Origin: Bacteroidales bacterium
GTDB lineage: Bacteria > Bacteroidota > Bacteroidia > Bacteroidales > P3
Length of the DNA: 64,000 nt
Direction of reading: 5' to 3'
NCBI GenBank assembly: GCA_017522105.1
Contig: JAFXAA010000027.1
Span: 1 to 64,000, forward strand
The notes under the pieces are model-generated. The model ran no database searches, was not told where the DNA came from, and saw nothing but the letters and a program-made list of their open reading frames with translations. Shown here piece after piece: positions 36,529 to 45,061 of the stretch. The first letter of the stretch is position 1. Every line of letters begins with the position of its first letter. The translations under genes and the position numbers were made by a program.

Positions 36529-37767
36529 TTATACTCTGCGTAGGGCGACGGTGGCGTTGTTGCCGCCGAAGCCGAAGGTGTTGCTGATGGCTATGTCGGC
36601 CTGCCACTGGCGTGCGGTGTGCGGCGTGTAGTCGAGGTCGCACTCCGGGTCGGGCTGGTCGAGGTGTATGGTGGGCGGTATTATGCCGTTCTTCAGTGCC
36701 AGTGCGCTGATGATGAGCTCCACGGCGCCGGTGGCTCCGAGCATGTGGCCGTGCATGGACTTGGTGCTGCTGATGACGGCCTTGCGTGCGCCGTCCTCGC
36801 CGAGGGCCGCCTTGATGCCCTTTGTCTCGCCCTTGTCGTTGAGGGGCGTGCCTGTGCCGTGGGCGTTGATGTACAGCTTCTCGTCAGCCTTGAAGCCTGC
36901 TTCTTCCAGGGCCAGTCGCATGGACTGGGCGCCGCCGCGGCATTCGGGGTGCGGGGCTGTGTAGTGGTGGGCGTCGCAGGTGTTGCCGTAGCCGCACACC
37001 TCGGCGTAAATCTTGGCTCCGCGGCGACGGGCGCACTCCTCGCTCTCCAGCACCATGATGCCTGAGCCTTCACCGAGCACGAAGCCCTTGCGGCGTGCGT
37101 CGAAGGGCAGCGAGGCTGCCATGGGGTCGTCGCTGGTACTGAGGGCTTTCATGTTGTTGAAGCCGCCTATGGCCATCTCGCACACTGCTGCCTCGGCACC
37201 GCCGGTGATGACGGCGTCGGCGCGTCCTTCGTGAATGAGGCGGTAGGCCTCGCCCACGCTGTGGGTGCCTGTGGCGCAGGCCGTGACCACGGGTATGTTG
37301 GGTCCCTGCGCGTTATAGGTGATGGCTACGTTGCCGCCGGCAATGTTCGATATCATTTCGGGGATGAACAGCGGCGAGATGCGGCGCAGGCCGTACTGCA
37401 TCTTGTTGGCGTGCTCGCGCTCGAAGGTCTGTATGCCGCCGATGCCGCTGCCTATGGCGGTGCCGAAGCGGGTGGGGTCAACATCCTCGCCCACGCGCAG
37501 TCCGCTGTCCTGCATGGCCTGTGCGGCTGCCGCCAGGGCGTAGAGGGCGTAGACGTCGTTGTGGCGTATCATCGTCTTGTCAATGCCGTAGTCTTCGGGG
37601 TGGAAGTCCTTGACTTCGGCAGCCACCTTGACGGGCATCGCCTCGCGGTCGAGCTTGGTGATGTAGCCGATGCCGCAAACACCGTTTATTATGTTGTTCC
37701 ACAACGTCTCGACGTTGTTTCCCAGCGGGGTTATGCAGCCCACGCCTGTGATATAAACTTTTGTCAT
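36529..37767 (-). CDS. fabF: 3-oxoacyl-ACP synthase II (FabF)
   Basis: A 412-residue condensing enzyme with the complete Cys-His-His triad: VVTACATGTHSVGEAYRLI (Cys), YINAHGTGTPLNDKGE (His) and STKSMHGHMLGATGAVEL (His). The terminal NTFGFGGNNATVAL loop is normal. It elongates acyl-ACP chains with malonyl-ACP. No chain-length-factor substitution is seen, arguing against a type II polyketide role. Confidence 0.95.
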   Translation of the reverse strand: MTKVYITGVGCITPLGNNVETLWNNIINGVCGIGYITKLDREAMPVKVAAEVKDFHPEDYGIDKTMIRHNDVYALYALAAAAQAMQDSGLRVGEDVDPTRFGTAIGSGIGGIQTFEREHANKMQYGLRRISPLFIPEMISNIAGGNVAITYNAQGPNIPVVTACATGTHSVGEAYRLIHEGRADAVITGGAEAAVCEMAIGGFNNMKALSTSDDPMAASLPFDARRKGFVLGEGSGIMVLESEECARRRGAKIYAEVCGYGNTCDAHHYTAPHPECRGGAQSMRLALEEAGFKADEKLYINAHGTGTPLNDKGETKGIKAALGEDGARKAVISSTKSMHGHMLGATGAVELIISALALKNGIIPPTIHLDQPDPECDLDYTPHTARQWQADIAISNTFGFGGNNATVALRRV

Positions 37768-37833
37768 ATTATATTAATGTTTTCAAAATATAGTAACGCA
37801 GCAATGCCGTGTTTTATTGTTGCGTTGTGTTTG

Positions 37834-38796
37834 TTAATAGCGCATCACGGCGGCCCCGGTGACGAAGCCTGCGCCGAAACCGTTGAATACCATAAGGTCG
37901 CCGCGTTTCACCACGCCCTCGCGTATCTTCTCGTCAAGCAGCATGGGTATGCTTGCCGAGCTCGTGTTGCCGCGGTACTCTATGTTGTGGTGGAAGCGCT
38001 CCTGCGGCAGGTCGAAGTTTTGCTTGATGGCGTCCACGATTCTCATGTTGGCCTGGTGCAGCAGGTAGTGGTCTATGTCCTCCAGCTGCAGGCCCGCTTT
38101 TGCCACCACGTCCTTGATGTCCTTCTGTGCCGAGGTGACGGCCATGCGGAACACCTCGCGTCCCTTGAGCTGCATGGCTATGTGTGTGTCGATGCCCTCG
38201 CCGGTCTCGAAGGGGGTGGGCTCGCAGGGCAGGCGATAGTAGATGACTTCGGGCATGGGCGTGGAGGTCAGCTTGCTGGCCAGGTAGTTGTCGCCTTTGC
38301 CGAGCACCATGGCTGCGGCACCGTCGCCGAAGAGCACACAGGTCTCGCGCTGTGTCCAGTCCACCATGCGTGTCACCTCTTCGGCGCACACAAACAGTAT
38401 CTTCTTTGCGCGGCCGGTCTGCAGGAACGCCTCGCAGATTTCGAGGCCGTAGATGAAGCCCGCGCATGCCGAGTTGAGGTCCATGGTGGGGCAGTTGGGG
38501 CCTTTGATGCCGAGGATGTGCTGTATCAGCGCCGCCAGCGAGGGGGTGACGTAGGCGTTGCACACGTTGTGGCAGATGATGAAGTCGATGTCCTCGGGCA
38601 CCAGCCCGGCGGCGTCGATGGCGCGCTGGGCGGCCAGGGCGGCCAGCTCCTCGAAGCGCTCTGTGGTGATGATTTGTCTCGATTTGATTCCGGTGCGCGT
38701 GGTGATCCACTCGTCGTTGGTGTCCACTATCTCCGACAGCATGTCGTTGGTGACGGTGTGTTTCGGCAGCGCGCTTCCTGTTCCTAATATTTTCAT
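37834..38796 (-). CDS. fabH: 3-oxoacyl-ACP synthase III (FabH)
   Basis: A 320-residue initiation condensing enzyme: GTGSALPKHTVTND, WITTRTGIKSRQI, the catalytic Cys in DLNSACAGFIYGLEI, His in HYLLHQANMRIVDAI and Asn in EYRGNTSSASIPMLL. It heads the fabH-fabF-fabZ-fabG run. Bacteroidales usually carry another fabH next to rpmF, and the YceD gene at the left edge suggests such a locus close by, so this may be a second copy with a specialised primer. No acyl carrier protein is encoded in the run. Confidence 0.94.
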   Translation of the reverse strand: MKILGTGSALPKHTVTNDMLSEIVDTNDEWITTRTGIKSRQIITTERFEELAALAAQRAIDAAGLVPEDIDFIICHNVCNAYVTPSLAALIQHILGIKGPNCPTMDLNSACAGFIYGLEICEAFLQTGRAKKILFVCAEEVTRMVDWTQRETCVLFGDGAAAMVLGKGDNYLASKLTSTPMPEVIYYRLPCEPTPFETGEGIDTHIAMQLKGREVFRMAVTSAQKDIKDVVAKAGLQLEDIDHYLLHQANMRIVDAIKQNFDLPQERFHHNIEYRGNTSSASIPMLLDEKIREGVVKRGDLMVFNGFGAGFVTGAAVMRY

Positions 38797-38931
38797 ACTA
38801 TAAATTGTTGTGGGCAGGGTGTGCTTTCATGTGTTATGCCCGTAATTGTTATCTTAAATTTTATTAAATTTGGGCTGCAAAGAAACATCATCCCGAAAAA
38901 TTATAAATGTTAAAATCCGTAAAAAGGACAA

Positions 38932-38986
38932 TATGTTTGGTGAAAGACCGTTATTTTGGGCGAAAATAAGTTATTTTGGGTGAAAA
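38932..38986 (+). promoter_or_regulatory. 20-bp direct repeats abutting the LytTR gene (candidate operator)
   Basis: GGTGAAA or GGCGAAA occurs at 38939, 38959 and 38979, exactly 20 bp apart, and the last two copies share GTTATTTTGGG upstream. ACCGTTATT and TAAGTTATT within them each match the published LytTR-site pattern (GTT core) at 8 of 9 positions. The third repeat touches the start codon, so binding would be expected to block expression: a candidate autoregulatory operator. Confidence 0.5.
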
Positions 38987-39901
38987 ATGAACGAAGTATA
39001 CATTGACCAACCGCTGAATATCGCCTCCGCGAGGCGTTTTTTGACCCGCTACGAGTCCATTTTGCTCTTTTTGGCACTCACCCTCGTGGTCGCCGTTTTG
39101 CTCGTGGTTTTCGGCCAGCCCACCTCCATCCTCGGCTATTTTGAGCAGCAGTCGAGCCTCACTCCGTTGGGGCAGATAACCATCTCGTTTATATCGGGTT
39201 TCGGGGTGCTCCTGCTCAGCCGTGTGGTTCTTTTCCTCGTCGGACGCAAGCGCACGCTATCGCCGGCGACGATGGTTATATGGATTGTCGCCGAGCTTAT
39301 TCTCTGTCTGTCGGTCATCACCTTGGTGCTGTGGGGGTTGTGCGGCGGAGGCACCGTGCATCTCGCCACCCTCGTGAGCGACCTTGTCTTCGGCTTGATA
39401 GGTGTTCTACTGGTGCCCACCGTCGTCACCTACCTCATCAGCCGCCTCAACGAGGCGCAGGCCGAGGTTGTCCGTCTGCGCCAATTCGTTGACCGCCAGG
39501 ATGCACAGCCGCGACAGGCTGCCGATGCCAGCGTCAATTTCTACGCCAAGGGCGGTCGTCTGGCGTTCTCCACGCGCATGGGCAACATTCTGTTCATCGA
39601 GTCGGCCGACAACTATGTCAACATCCACTATATCAACGGCGAGAAGGAGGAGACCTTCATTCTGTTCAACTCTATGAAGAACATCGAGAAGAGTTTTGCC
39701 GGCACCAGTCTCATGCGCTGCCATCGCGGCTACATGGTCAACGCTGACAATGTGCGCCTTATGCGCAAAGAAGCCCTCGGACTGGTGCTTGAACTCAATC
39801 ACACCGCCAAGACCATACCCGTCTCCAAGAGCTTCGCCGAGCCTGTCACACAGTATTTTGCCTACAACACCAATATGACTCTCCCCAGCGAACAAAAATA
39901 A
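38987..39901 (+). CDS. membrane-anchored LytTR transcriptional regulator
   Basis: A 304-residue protein with four predicted membrane helices (about residues 22-44, 60-85, 95-120, 128-150), a short coiled segment (LNEAQAEVVRLRQFVDRQ) and a C-terminal LytTR DNA-binding domain (about 200-295: GNILFIESADNYVNIHY, FILFNSMKNIEKSF, LMRCHRGYMVNADNV). There is no receiver domain, so sensing must come from the membrane part or a partner kinase. Regulators of this one-component type are frequent in Bacteroidota. The next gene lies 9 bp downstream. Confidence 0.88.
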   Translation: MNEVYIDQPLNIASARRFLTRYESILLFLALTLVVAVLLVVFGQPTSILGYFEQQSSLTPLGQITISFISGFGVLLLSRVVLFLVGRKRTLSPATMVIWIVAELILCLSVITLVLWGLCGGGTVHLATLVSDLVFGLIGVLLVPTVVTYLISRLNEAQAEVVRLRQFVDRQDAQPRQAADASVNFYAKGGRLAFSTRMGNILFIESADNYVNIHYINGEKEETFILFNSMKNIEKSFAGTSLMRCHRGYMVNADNVRLMRKEALGLVLELNHTAKTIPVSKSFAEPVTQYFAYNTNMTLPSEQK

Positions 39902-39910
39902 ACTGCATAT

Positions 39911-40324
39911 ATGGAGCTTCGACTAACATTCGACGAAATCAGTCAGATGATTGAGAAAAAGGCCGGCCGCGCCCTGCCGCTCTCCTACGGCGGACCTCAT
40001 ACCGTGCGCGTCAGCTACGACGTCAACGTCCTCTTCAAGTCCGCCTCGGTGGGCATAGACCTCACTGTCGACCAGGTGGTGGACAGTGATATCTACCTCA
40101 GCTTCAATGGCGGGGCTGGCATAGATTTCATGGTGCGCCAGGCCATAGGCATGGCCAAGAGCCGCCCCGGCGGCGAGTTCATCGAGCAGCTCGACGGCAA
40201 CCGCATCCTGCTGGCGCTGAGCCGCACGCAGCAGGCGGGCTCGCTGTTGGAGCATGTCACCCTGCGCGACATCCGCTTCGACGAGCACTACGCCATCATC
40301 GACTTCGTGCCCAAAGCCCTGTAG
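39911..40324 (+). CDS. conserved hypothetical protein coupled to the LytTR regulator
   Basis: A 137-residue soluble protein that I do not recognise. It has no signal peptide or membrane helix. Visible features are an N-terminal MELRLTFDEISQMIEKKAG, alternating hydrophobic strands (VRVSYDVNVLFKSASVGIDLTVDQVVD) and an acidic-aromatic end (DEHYAIIDFVPKAL). The composition suggests a small beta-rich domain. The 9-bp spacing to the LytTR gene implies co-expression and a possible modulatory role; this is inference from context only. Confidence 0.7.
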   Translation: MELRLTFDEISQMIEKKAGRALPLSYGGPHTVRVSYDVNVLFKSASVGIDLTVDQVVDSDIYLSFNGGAGIDFMVRQAIGMAKSRPGGEFIEQLDGNRILLALSRTQQAGSLLEHVTLRDIRFDEHYAIIDFVPKAL

Positions 40325-40472
40325 CGGCCCTCCACGGTCGTTGAGCGTCGCCTGCGGAGCATCCGTTCCGCGGGCTTTGCTCGTTTGTTTCCAGTCCTTT
40401 GCCCCTCGGCATGCCCTCTTTGGGCAGGGTGCTGCAGCCAGCCTGCCATCCCTCCGCCTCCCGGCGGAGTCC

Positions 40473-40611
40473 CTACGGCTCTCCTACGGCTGTTCTACGG
40501 TTGTTTAACGGTTGTTCTACGGTTGTTTAACGGTCAAAACCGTAGAACAACCGTAGAACAACCGTTAAACAACCGTAGAACAGCCGTAGAACAGCCGTAG
40601 GAGAGCCGTGG
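40473..40611. repeat. 11-bp-word modular hairpin E (longest)
   Basis: In the 414-bp gap between the hypothetical gene and the FtsE-like gene. The left arm has the words CTACGGCTCTC, CTACGGCTGTT, CTACGGTTGTT, TAACGGTTGTT, CTACGGTTGTT and a central TAACGGT. The right arm is the reverse complement of the same order with one extra CTACGGCTGTT and with CTACGG at the centre, i.e. the central asymmetry is reversed relative to hairpin D. Upstream (40325-40470) I see nothing else; downstream is the FtsE promoter. Confidence 0.9.
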
Positions 40612-40679
40612 CGGTGGGGTGGGGAAGGGCGTCTGGGTGGAGCCGGAGGAGAGGTGCCGATAGTGTCTTTTGCAACTTT

Positions 40680-40712
40680 TTTGCTGTGTTTTTAAAATTT
40701 TGTGTATTTTTG
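40680..40712 (+). promoter_or_regulatory. promoter of the FtsE-like gene
   Basis: TATTTTTG (40705-40712), 26 nt before ATG 40739, with TTTG at 40680-40683; the spacer is 21 bp, slightly long. Confidence 0.55.
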
Positions 40713-40738
40713 CATCCCGAATAACATTGGCAAGACAG

Positions 40739-41440
40739 ATGGAAAACACCGAAAAGGAAATGGCTCAAGAACCAGTTGTGGAGCTTGAGAATGTGGTGAT
40801 TAGTTATGATGACGACCCTGTGCTGAAGGACGTGAACCTGCGTCTCGGCAAGGGCGATTTTGTCTATCTGATAGGCAAAAGCGGCGCCGGCAAGACGTCG
40901 TTGCTGCGCTCGCTCTACGCCGATCAGCCCATCGAGAGCGGTGTGGCGCGTGTGTGTGGCTTCGATGTGGTGAACATCAAGCGCCGCCATGTGCCGCGGC
41001 TGCGCCGCAAGATAGGCATCGTGTTCCAGAACTTCCGCCTGCTGCCCGACCGCAGTGTGTACTCGAACCTGGAGTTCGTGCTGCGCGCCACGGGCTGGAA
41101 GAAGCGCAACGAGATACAGAACCAGATTGTCAAGACCCTTGAGGCTGTGGGCATTGCCGGCAAGGCCGACGTGCTGCCCACGCGCCTGTCGGAGGGCGAG
41201 CAGCAGCGGGTGGGCATTGCCCGCGCCATCATCAACAGCCCGCAGCTCATCCTCGCCGACGAGCCTACGGGCAACCTGGACCCGGTGACCTCGGCGGAGA
41301 TCATGCAGCTGCTGGTGGACATCAACAAGAACACCGGCACCACGATGATGATCTCCACGCACGACTTCATGATGATCGACCGTTTCCCGGCCCGCGTGGC
41401 TGTGTGCGAGGACGGCACCCTGAGGGACACGGAGTCTTGA
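40739..41440 (+). CDS. FtsE-like ABC transporter ATP-binding protein
   Basis: A 233-residue ATPase: Walker A GKSGAGKTS, Q-loop VFQNFRLLPDRSVYSNLEFV, signature LSEGEQQRVGIARAI, Walker B LILADEPTGNLDP and STHDF. The sequence pattern is that of FtsE, which with FtsX controls septal peptidoglycan hydrolases. No ftsX lies next to it; the following gene encodes an OmpA protein. The stop codon is the first TGA of a heptamer array. Confidence 0.85.
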   Translation: MENTEKEMAQEPVVELENVVISYDDDPVLKDVNLRLGKGDFVYLIGKSGAGKTSLLRSLYADQPIESGVARVCGFDVVNIKRRHVPRLRRKIGIVFQNFRLLPDRSVYSNLEFVLRATGWKKRNEIQNQIVKTLEAVGIAGKADVLPTRLSEGEQQRVGIARAIINSPQLILADEPTGNLDPVTSAEIMQLLVDINKNTGTTMMISTHDFMMIDRFPARVAVCEDGTLRDTES

Positions 41441-41476
41441 GTTGTGAGTTGTGGGTTTTGAGTTGTGAGGGGGTGA
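41438..41476 (+). repeat. heptamer array starting at the FtsE stop codon
   Basis: Five heptamers (TGAGTTG twice, TGGGTTT, TGAGTTG, TGAGGGG) begin exactly with the stop codon TGA at 41438-41440. Four of the five start with TGA, so all three frames are closed within about 21 bp. Confidence 0.8.
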
Positions 41477-41529
41477 AATAAATGACGGGTGTCGGGTACG
41501 AAATAGAGAACAAAAAACATACGACGGAT

Positions 41530-42459
41530 ATGAAGAAGATACTGTTGATACTGATGGCCTGCCTCATTGCGGCGGGCGGCGCCGAGGCGCAGCAGAAGGG
41601 CCAGCGGAAGGGCAAAAAGGGCGACTCGCCGGCGATAGAGGGCAAGCAGAAAGTGCGCGAGAGCGACTACATGACCTTCGACCGCTTCACGCAGTTCACC
41701 ACCAAGGACTTGAACCGCTATTTCACGCCTTTCGACTACTCGAAGATATGCGCCGAGACGCAGGAGAAGGTGCCCAACTGGGGCACGCTGCAGCCGGTGA
41801 TGAACTACTTGGAGAAGGTGTCGCGCGCCACGCTGACCATGTGCGCCGTCTATGCCGTCAACCCCTCGGTGGAAGGCTCCAAGGAGCATGACCGCATAGC
41901 AGCCCAGGGCCGCCAGGAGGCGCTGAAGGCCGTGGAGTGCTTCGACGCCTGGAAGGTGGAGCAGGGCTGGCGCAACAAGATACAGTACAAGGTGGCCGAG
42001 GTGGACTACCGCTACTTCAAGGGCGCCGCCTATGGCGACGGCATGTACACCGACGAGCTTATCCATGTCGGCGTGATCCTCTATTTCGGCACCAAGAAGA
42101 AGCCCGTCTTCGACCCCGACACCACGACGCGCACCTTCAGCGACATCAAGTTCTTCCCCAACGACGCCACCATCGTGGAGTCGTGGAACACGCTGCTCGA
42201 CGAGCTGAGCGACTACTTGAAGGAGAACGACCGCAAGGGGGTGCTCGTCACCGGCCATAGCGACAACCAGGGCACCGAGGCCTACGTGGTGGGCCTCTCG
42301 CGCCAGCGTGCCGTGGAGGTGAAGAAAGCCCTGGTGGCCCGTGGCATCGACGCTTCGCGCATAGATGTGGAATACAAGGGCGCCGAGCAGCCTGTGGGCG
42401 ACAACTCGACCTACGAGGGCCGCGTGCAGAACAACCGCGTGAGCATCAAGATACAGTGA
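41530..42459 (+). CDS. OmpA-family outer-membrane protein
   Basis: A 309-residue exported protein (signal peptide MKKILLILMACLIAAGGAEA). The C-terminal third is an OmpA-like peptidoglycan-binding domain: IKFFPNDATIVESWNTLLDE, VLVTGHSDNQGTEAYVVGLSRQRAVEVKKAL and RIDVEYKGAEQPVGDNS ... RVQNNRVSIKI. The N-terminal part does not look like the classical OmpA beta-barrel. It probably anchors an envelope complex to the cell wall. Confidence 0.88.
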   Translation: MKKILLILMACLIAAGGAEAQQKGQRKGKKGDSPAIEGKQKVRESDYMTFDRFTQFTTKDLNRYFTPFDYSKICAETQEKVPNWGTLQPVMNYLEKVSRATLTMCAVYAVNPSVEGSKEHDRIAAQGRQEALKAVECFDAWKVEQGWRNKIQYKVAEVDYRYFKGAAYGDGMYTDELIHVGVILYFGTKKKPVFDPDTTTRTFSDIKFFPNDATIVESWNTLLDELSDYLKENDRKGVLVTGHSDNQGTEAYVVGLSRQRAVEVKKALVARGIDASRIDVEYKGAEQPVGDNSTYEGRVQNNRVSIKIQ

Positions 42460-42469
42460 GAAGTGGCGC

Positions 42470-42597
42470 AAGGAGTTCGTGGAGTGCATAGAGTTTGTGT
42501 AGTTCAGGGAGCTCATGGAGTTAAAGGAGTTCAGGACAAATGTAACGACCGTTGTATTGTCTTGAACTCCCTGAACTCCCTGAACTCCGGGAACTTC
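42470..42597. repeat. 9-bp-word hairpin between OmpA and the FemAB-like gene
   Basis: The left arm has eight consecutive 9-mers such as AAGGAGTTC, GTGGAGTGC, AGGGAGCTC and ATGGAGTTA (42470-42541). The right arm has four 9-mers such as CTGAACTCC (42562-42597). The arms are complementary in word sequence (GGAGTTCAG versus CTGAACTCC). Confidence 0.85.
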
Positions 42598-42609
42598 CCG
42601 GAATAAGTC

Positions 42610-43521
42610 TTGGACAACAAAGAAAAATACAGGCAGTTTTGTGAAGCAGAGGGGGCGCGCATCCCTCTGTTTCAGCAATGGTGGTGGTGGGAGACGGTGT
42701 GCGTGGGCAAACGGTGGGACGTGCTCCTCGCCGAGCGCGACGGCAGGGTGGCGGGCGCCATGCCCGTGCTGGTGGGACGCAAGGCCTGCCTGCGCTATTC
42801 CCTCATGCCGCAGCTGACGATGTTCACCGGGCCGTGGCTCGCCGACGCGTCGGACCGCGAGGTCTTCGACGACCTCTTCCGCCAGCTGGCCGAGCGCCGT
42901 TTCGTGCTCTACGTGGGGCGCCTGTCGCCGGCAGTGTCGGCTGCTGGTCACGCGTTGCCACGTGGCTATCGCCCCTCGCTGCACTACACCTACCGCTTCG
43001 ATCCCATTCGTCCGCTACCCGAGCTCATGGCAGCCGCCAGTCCGTTGCGCCGCCGCGACTACAAGCGCCTCGGCGCGATGCTTGCGGTAGACACTGCGGT
43101 GGCTGCCGAGGAGTTCGCCGACTTCCACACGGCCTACATGCAGGGGCGTGGCAGGCGCGACCTGTTGCCACACGGCCTTATGGTGCGCGTGTGCAGCGAG
43201 GCGGTGCGCCGCGGCCAGGGCTTGGTGGTCGGCGCCCGCGACGCTGGCGGCTCGCTGCAGGCGGCTCTCTTCGTGGCTTGCGATGCCGAGTGTGCCTACA
43301 TGCTCATGCTGGCACGCGGCACCGAGGCTCCACGCAACGCCATGGCTTTCCTTGTGTGGCGCACCGTGGAGTTGATGGGGGCGAGGGTGCGTGTCTTCGA
43401 CTTCGAGGGCAGCATGGAGCCCGGCGTCGAAGAGTTCTACCGCTCCTTCGGGCCACGGCGGGTGGACATGACGCAGGTGAGGCGTGTGGGCCTGCCGTTC
43501 AATAATGCTTATGGACATTAA
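42610..43521 (+). CDS. FemAB/GNAT-like acyltransferase, TTG start
   Basis: A 303-residue protein with the fold of FemAB-type or BioF2-like (Acetyltransf_6) enzymes: an N-terminal half with VAGAMPVLVGRKACLRYSLMP and a C-terminal GNAT-like half with LQAALFVACDAECAYMLMLARGTEAPRNAMAFLVWRTVE and FDFEGSMEPGVEEFYRSFG. The only in-frame start before the conserved region is TTG 42610; an in-frame stop lies 6 bp upstream. The end overlaps rlmH by 11 bp. The acyl or aminoacyl substrate is unknown. Confidence 0.72.
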   Translation: MDNKEKYRQFCEAEGARIPLFQQWWWWETVCVGKRWDVLLAERDGRVAGAMPVLVGRKACLRYSLMPQLTMFTGPWLADASDREVFDDLFRQLAERRFVLYVGRLSPAVSAAGHALPRGYRPSLHYTYRFDPIRPLPELMAAASPLRRRDYKRLGAMLAVDTAVAAEEFADFHTAYMQGRGRRDLLPHGLMVRVCSEAVRRGQGLVVGARDAGGSLQAALFVACDAECAYMLMLARGTEAPRNAMAFLVWRTVELMGARVRVFDFEGSMEPGVEEFYRSFGPRRVDMTQVRRVGLPFNNAYGH

Positions 43522-43984
43522 ACTCATAGTGGTATCGAAAACCGATGTGCCTTACATTCAGGCCGGCATCGACGAATATGTTGGGCGCCTGCGGCACTAC
43601 TGCAACTTCGAGATGTTGGTGGTGCCGGCCCTCAAAGGCATGGGCAAGGCCTCGCCCGACGAGGTGAAGGAGCGCGAGGGCGAGCAGATACTGAAACAGC
43701 TGGGCAAGGCTGACAGCGTGGTGCTCCTCGACGAGCACGGACGCGAGTACACCTCCGTGGGCTTCGCGGAGATGCTGCAGAAACAGATGAACGCCGGCAC
43801 CCGCACCCTGGCTTTTGTCATAGGCGGTGCCTACGGCTTCTCTCCGGCGGTCTATGCCGCTGCCACACAGAAACTTTCCCTCTCGCAGCTTACCTTTAAC
43901 CATCAGATGGTGCGCCTCTTCTTTCTTGAGCAGCTCTACCGTGCCCACACCATACTGCGGCACGAGAAATATCATAATGAGTAG
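43511..43984 (+). CDS. rlmH: 23S rRNA (pseudouridine1915-N3)-methyltransferase RlmH
   Basis: A 157-residue SPOUT methyltransferase modifying pseudouridine 1915 in helix 69 of 23S rRNA. The SAM-binding knot is TLAFVIGGAYGFSPAVYA and the conserved C terminus is RLFFLEQLYRAHTILRHEKYHNE. ATG 43511 gives the usual start MDIKLIVVSKT; ATG 43505 would add two residues. It overlaps the preceding FemAB-like gene, so it is probably coupled. Confidence 0.96.
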   Translation: MDIKLIVVSKTDVPYIQAGIDEYVGRLRHYCNFEMLVVPALKGMGKASPDEVKEREGEQILKQLGKADSVVLLDEHGREYTSVGFAEMLQKQMNAGTRTLAFVIGGAYGFSPAVYAAATQKLSLSQLTFNHQMVRLFFLEQLYRAHTILRHEKYHNE

Positions 43985-44125
43985 CCTGTAATTTAAGAAT
44001 ATTTAACATTAAATATCGCAACATCGCGCAATAATAAGTATTGAGGGGCGTTATAAAAGCGGCCATTAGGGATAATGGCGGACTGTTTGGAATGAGAATA
44101 TAAACTAATAAAGTATAACAGAGAA

Positions 44126-44998
44126 ATGAAAAAAAACTTTTTGGCTTTAGGCCTTATGATGTTCACCGTGGCTTTCACGGCATGCAACCAGAAAGAGCTT
44201 GACGCTCAGAAAGCGACCATCGACTCGCTGCAGGGTGTTGTCGACAGCAAGGATGCCGAGATTGACGACCTCTTCCAGATGCTCAACGAGATTGAGGGCA
44301 ACCTGTCGATGATCAACTCGAAGTACAGCAGCGTGCAGGAGATGCGCCGCAACAACACCGAAGGCACCTACAACCACAAGAAGGAAATCGCCGACCAGAT
44401 GAGCTCCATAGAGAGCATCATGGCCGACAACAAGGCCAAGATAGCCCAGCTCAACTCTCGCGTGAGCTCGCTGAACAAGAAGAACGCCGACCTTCAGGCT
44501 TACATCACCAAGCTTGAGGAGCGCAGCGCCGCCCAGGAGCAGCAGATTGCCGAGCTGCTCACCGAGCTTGAGAACAACAAGGTCGTCATCAAGGGCCTCA
44601 ACAAGAACGTCAGCGAGCTGACCGCCAGCAACCAGCAGAAGGACGACTACATCGCCCAGCAGATGGCTGACGCTAACCGCGCCTGGTTCATCGTGGGTAC
44701 CTACAGCGACCTCAAGGACGCCGGCATCGTCAACAAGACCGGCGGCTTCATCGGCATCGGCCGCCGCCAGGGCACCATGGCCGACATGCCCACAGAGCTT
44801 TTCACCGAGATTGACCGCACCAAGGTGACCACCATCACCGTCAACCAGAAGCGCGCCCAGGTGATCTCCAAGCACCCCGAGAACAGCTACGAACTCGTGG
44901 CCGACGAGGAGGAGAGCAACGTCACCGCCTACCTGCGCATCCTCAACCCCACGCTCTTCTGGAAGTACACCGACTATCTGGTTATCTCCACCAAGTAA
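44126..44998 (+). CDS. coiled-coil lipoprotein
   Basis: A 290-residue lipoprotein: lipobox F-T-A-C at residues 17-20, then a long coiled coil (about residues 25-185, heptads such as IADQMSSIESIMADNKAKIAQ and LNKKNADLQAYITKLEER). The globular C-terminal domain of about 100 residues has AWFIVGTYSDLKDAGIVNKTGGFIGIGRR. The layout resembles Bacteroidales proteins that are annotated in databases as Cbp1-like collagen-binding adhesins; binding activity is not shown by the sequence. The 140-bp upstream gap has no clear promoter consensus. Confidence 0.75.
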   Translation: MKKNFLALGLMMFTVAFTACNQKELDAQKATIDSLQGVVDSKDAEIDDLFQMLNEIEGNLSMINSKYSSVQEMRRNNTEGTYNHKKEIADQMSSIESIMADNKAKIAQLNSRVSSLNKKNADLQAYITKLEERSAAQEQQIAELLTELENNKVVIKGLNKNVSELTASNQQKDDYIAQQMADANRAWFIVGTYSDLKDAGIVNKTGGFIGIGRRQGTMADMPTELFTEIDRTKVTTITVNQKRAQVISKHPENSYELVADEEESNVTAYLRILNPTLFWKYTDYLVISTK

Positions 44999-45061
44999 AG
45001 AAAAATCGAATAACAACACATTTTAAACAACACATTTTATTAACCAAAAAACATCAAAATT

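Noticed and set aside
33554-38796. fab cluster as an aryl-polyene or type II polyketide cluster
   Set aside because: There is no chain-length factor, ACP, ammonia lyase or aryl activation enzyme; FabF has the full Cys-His-His triad.
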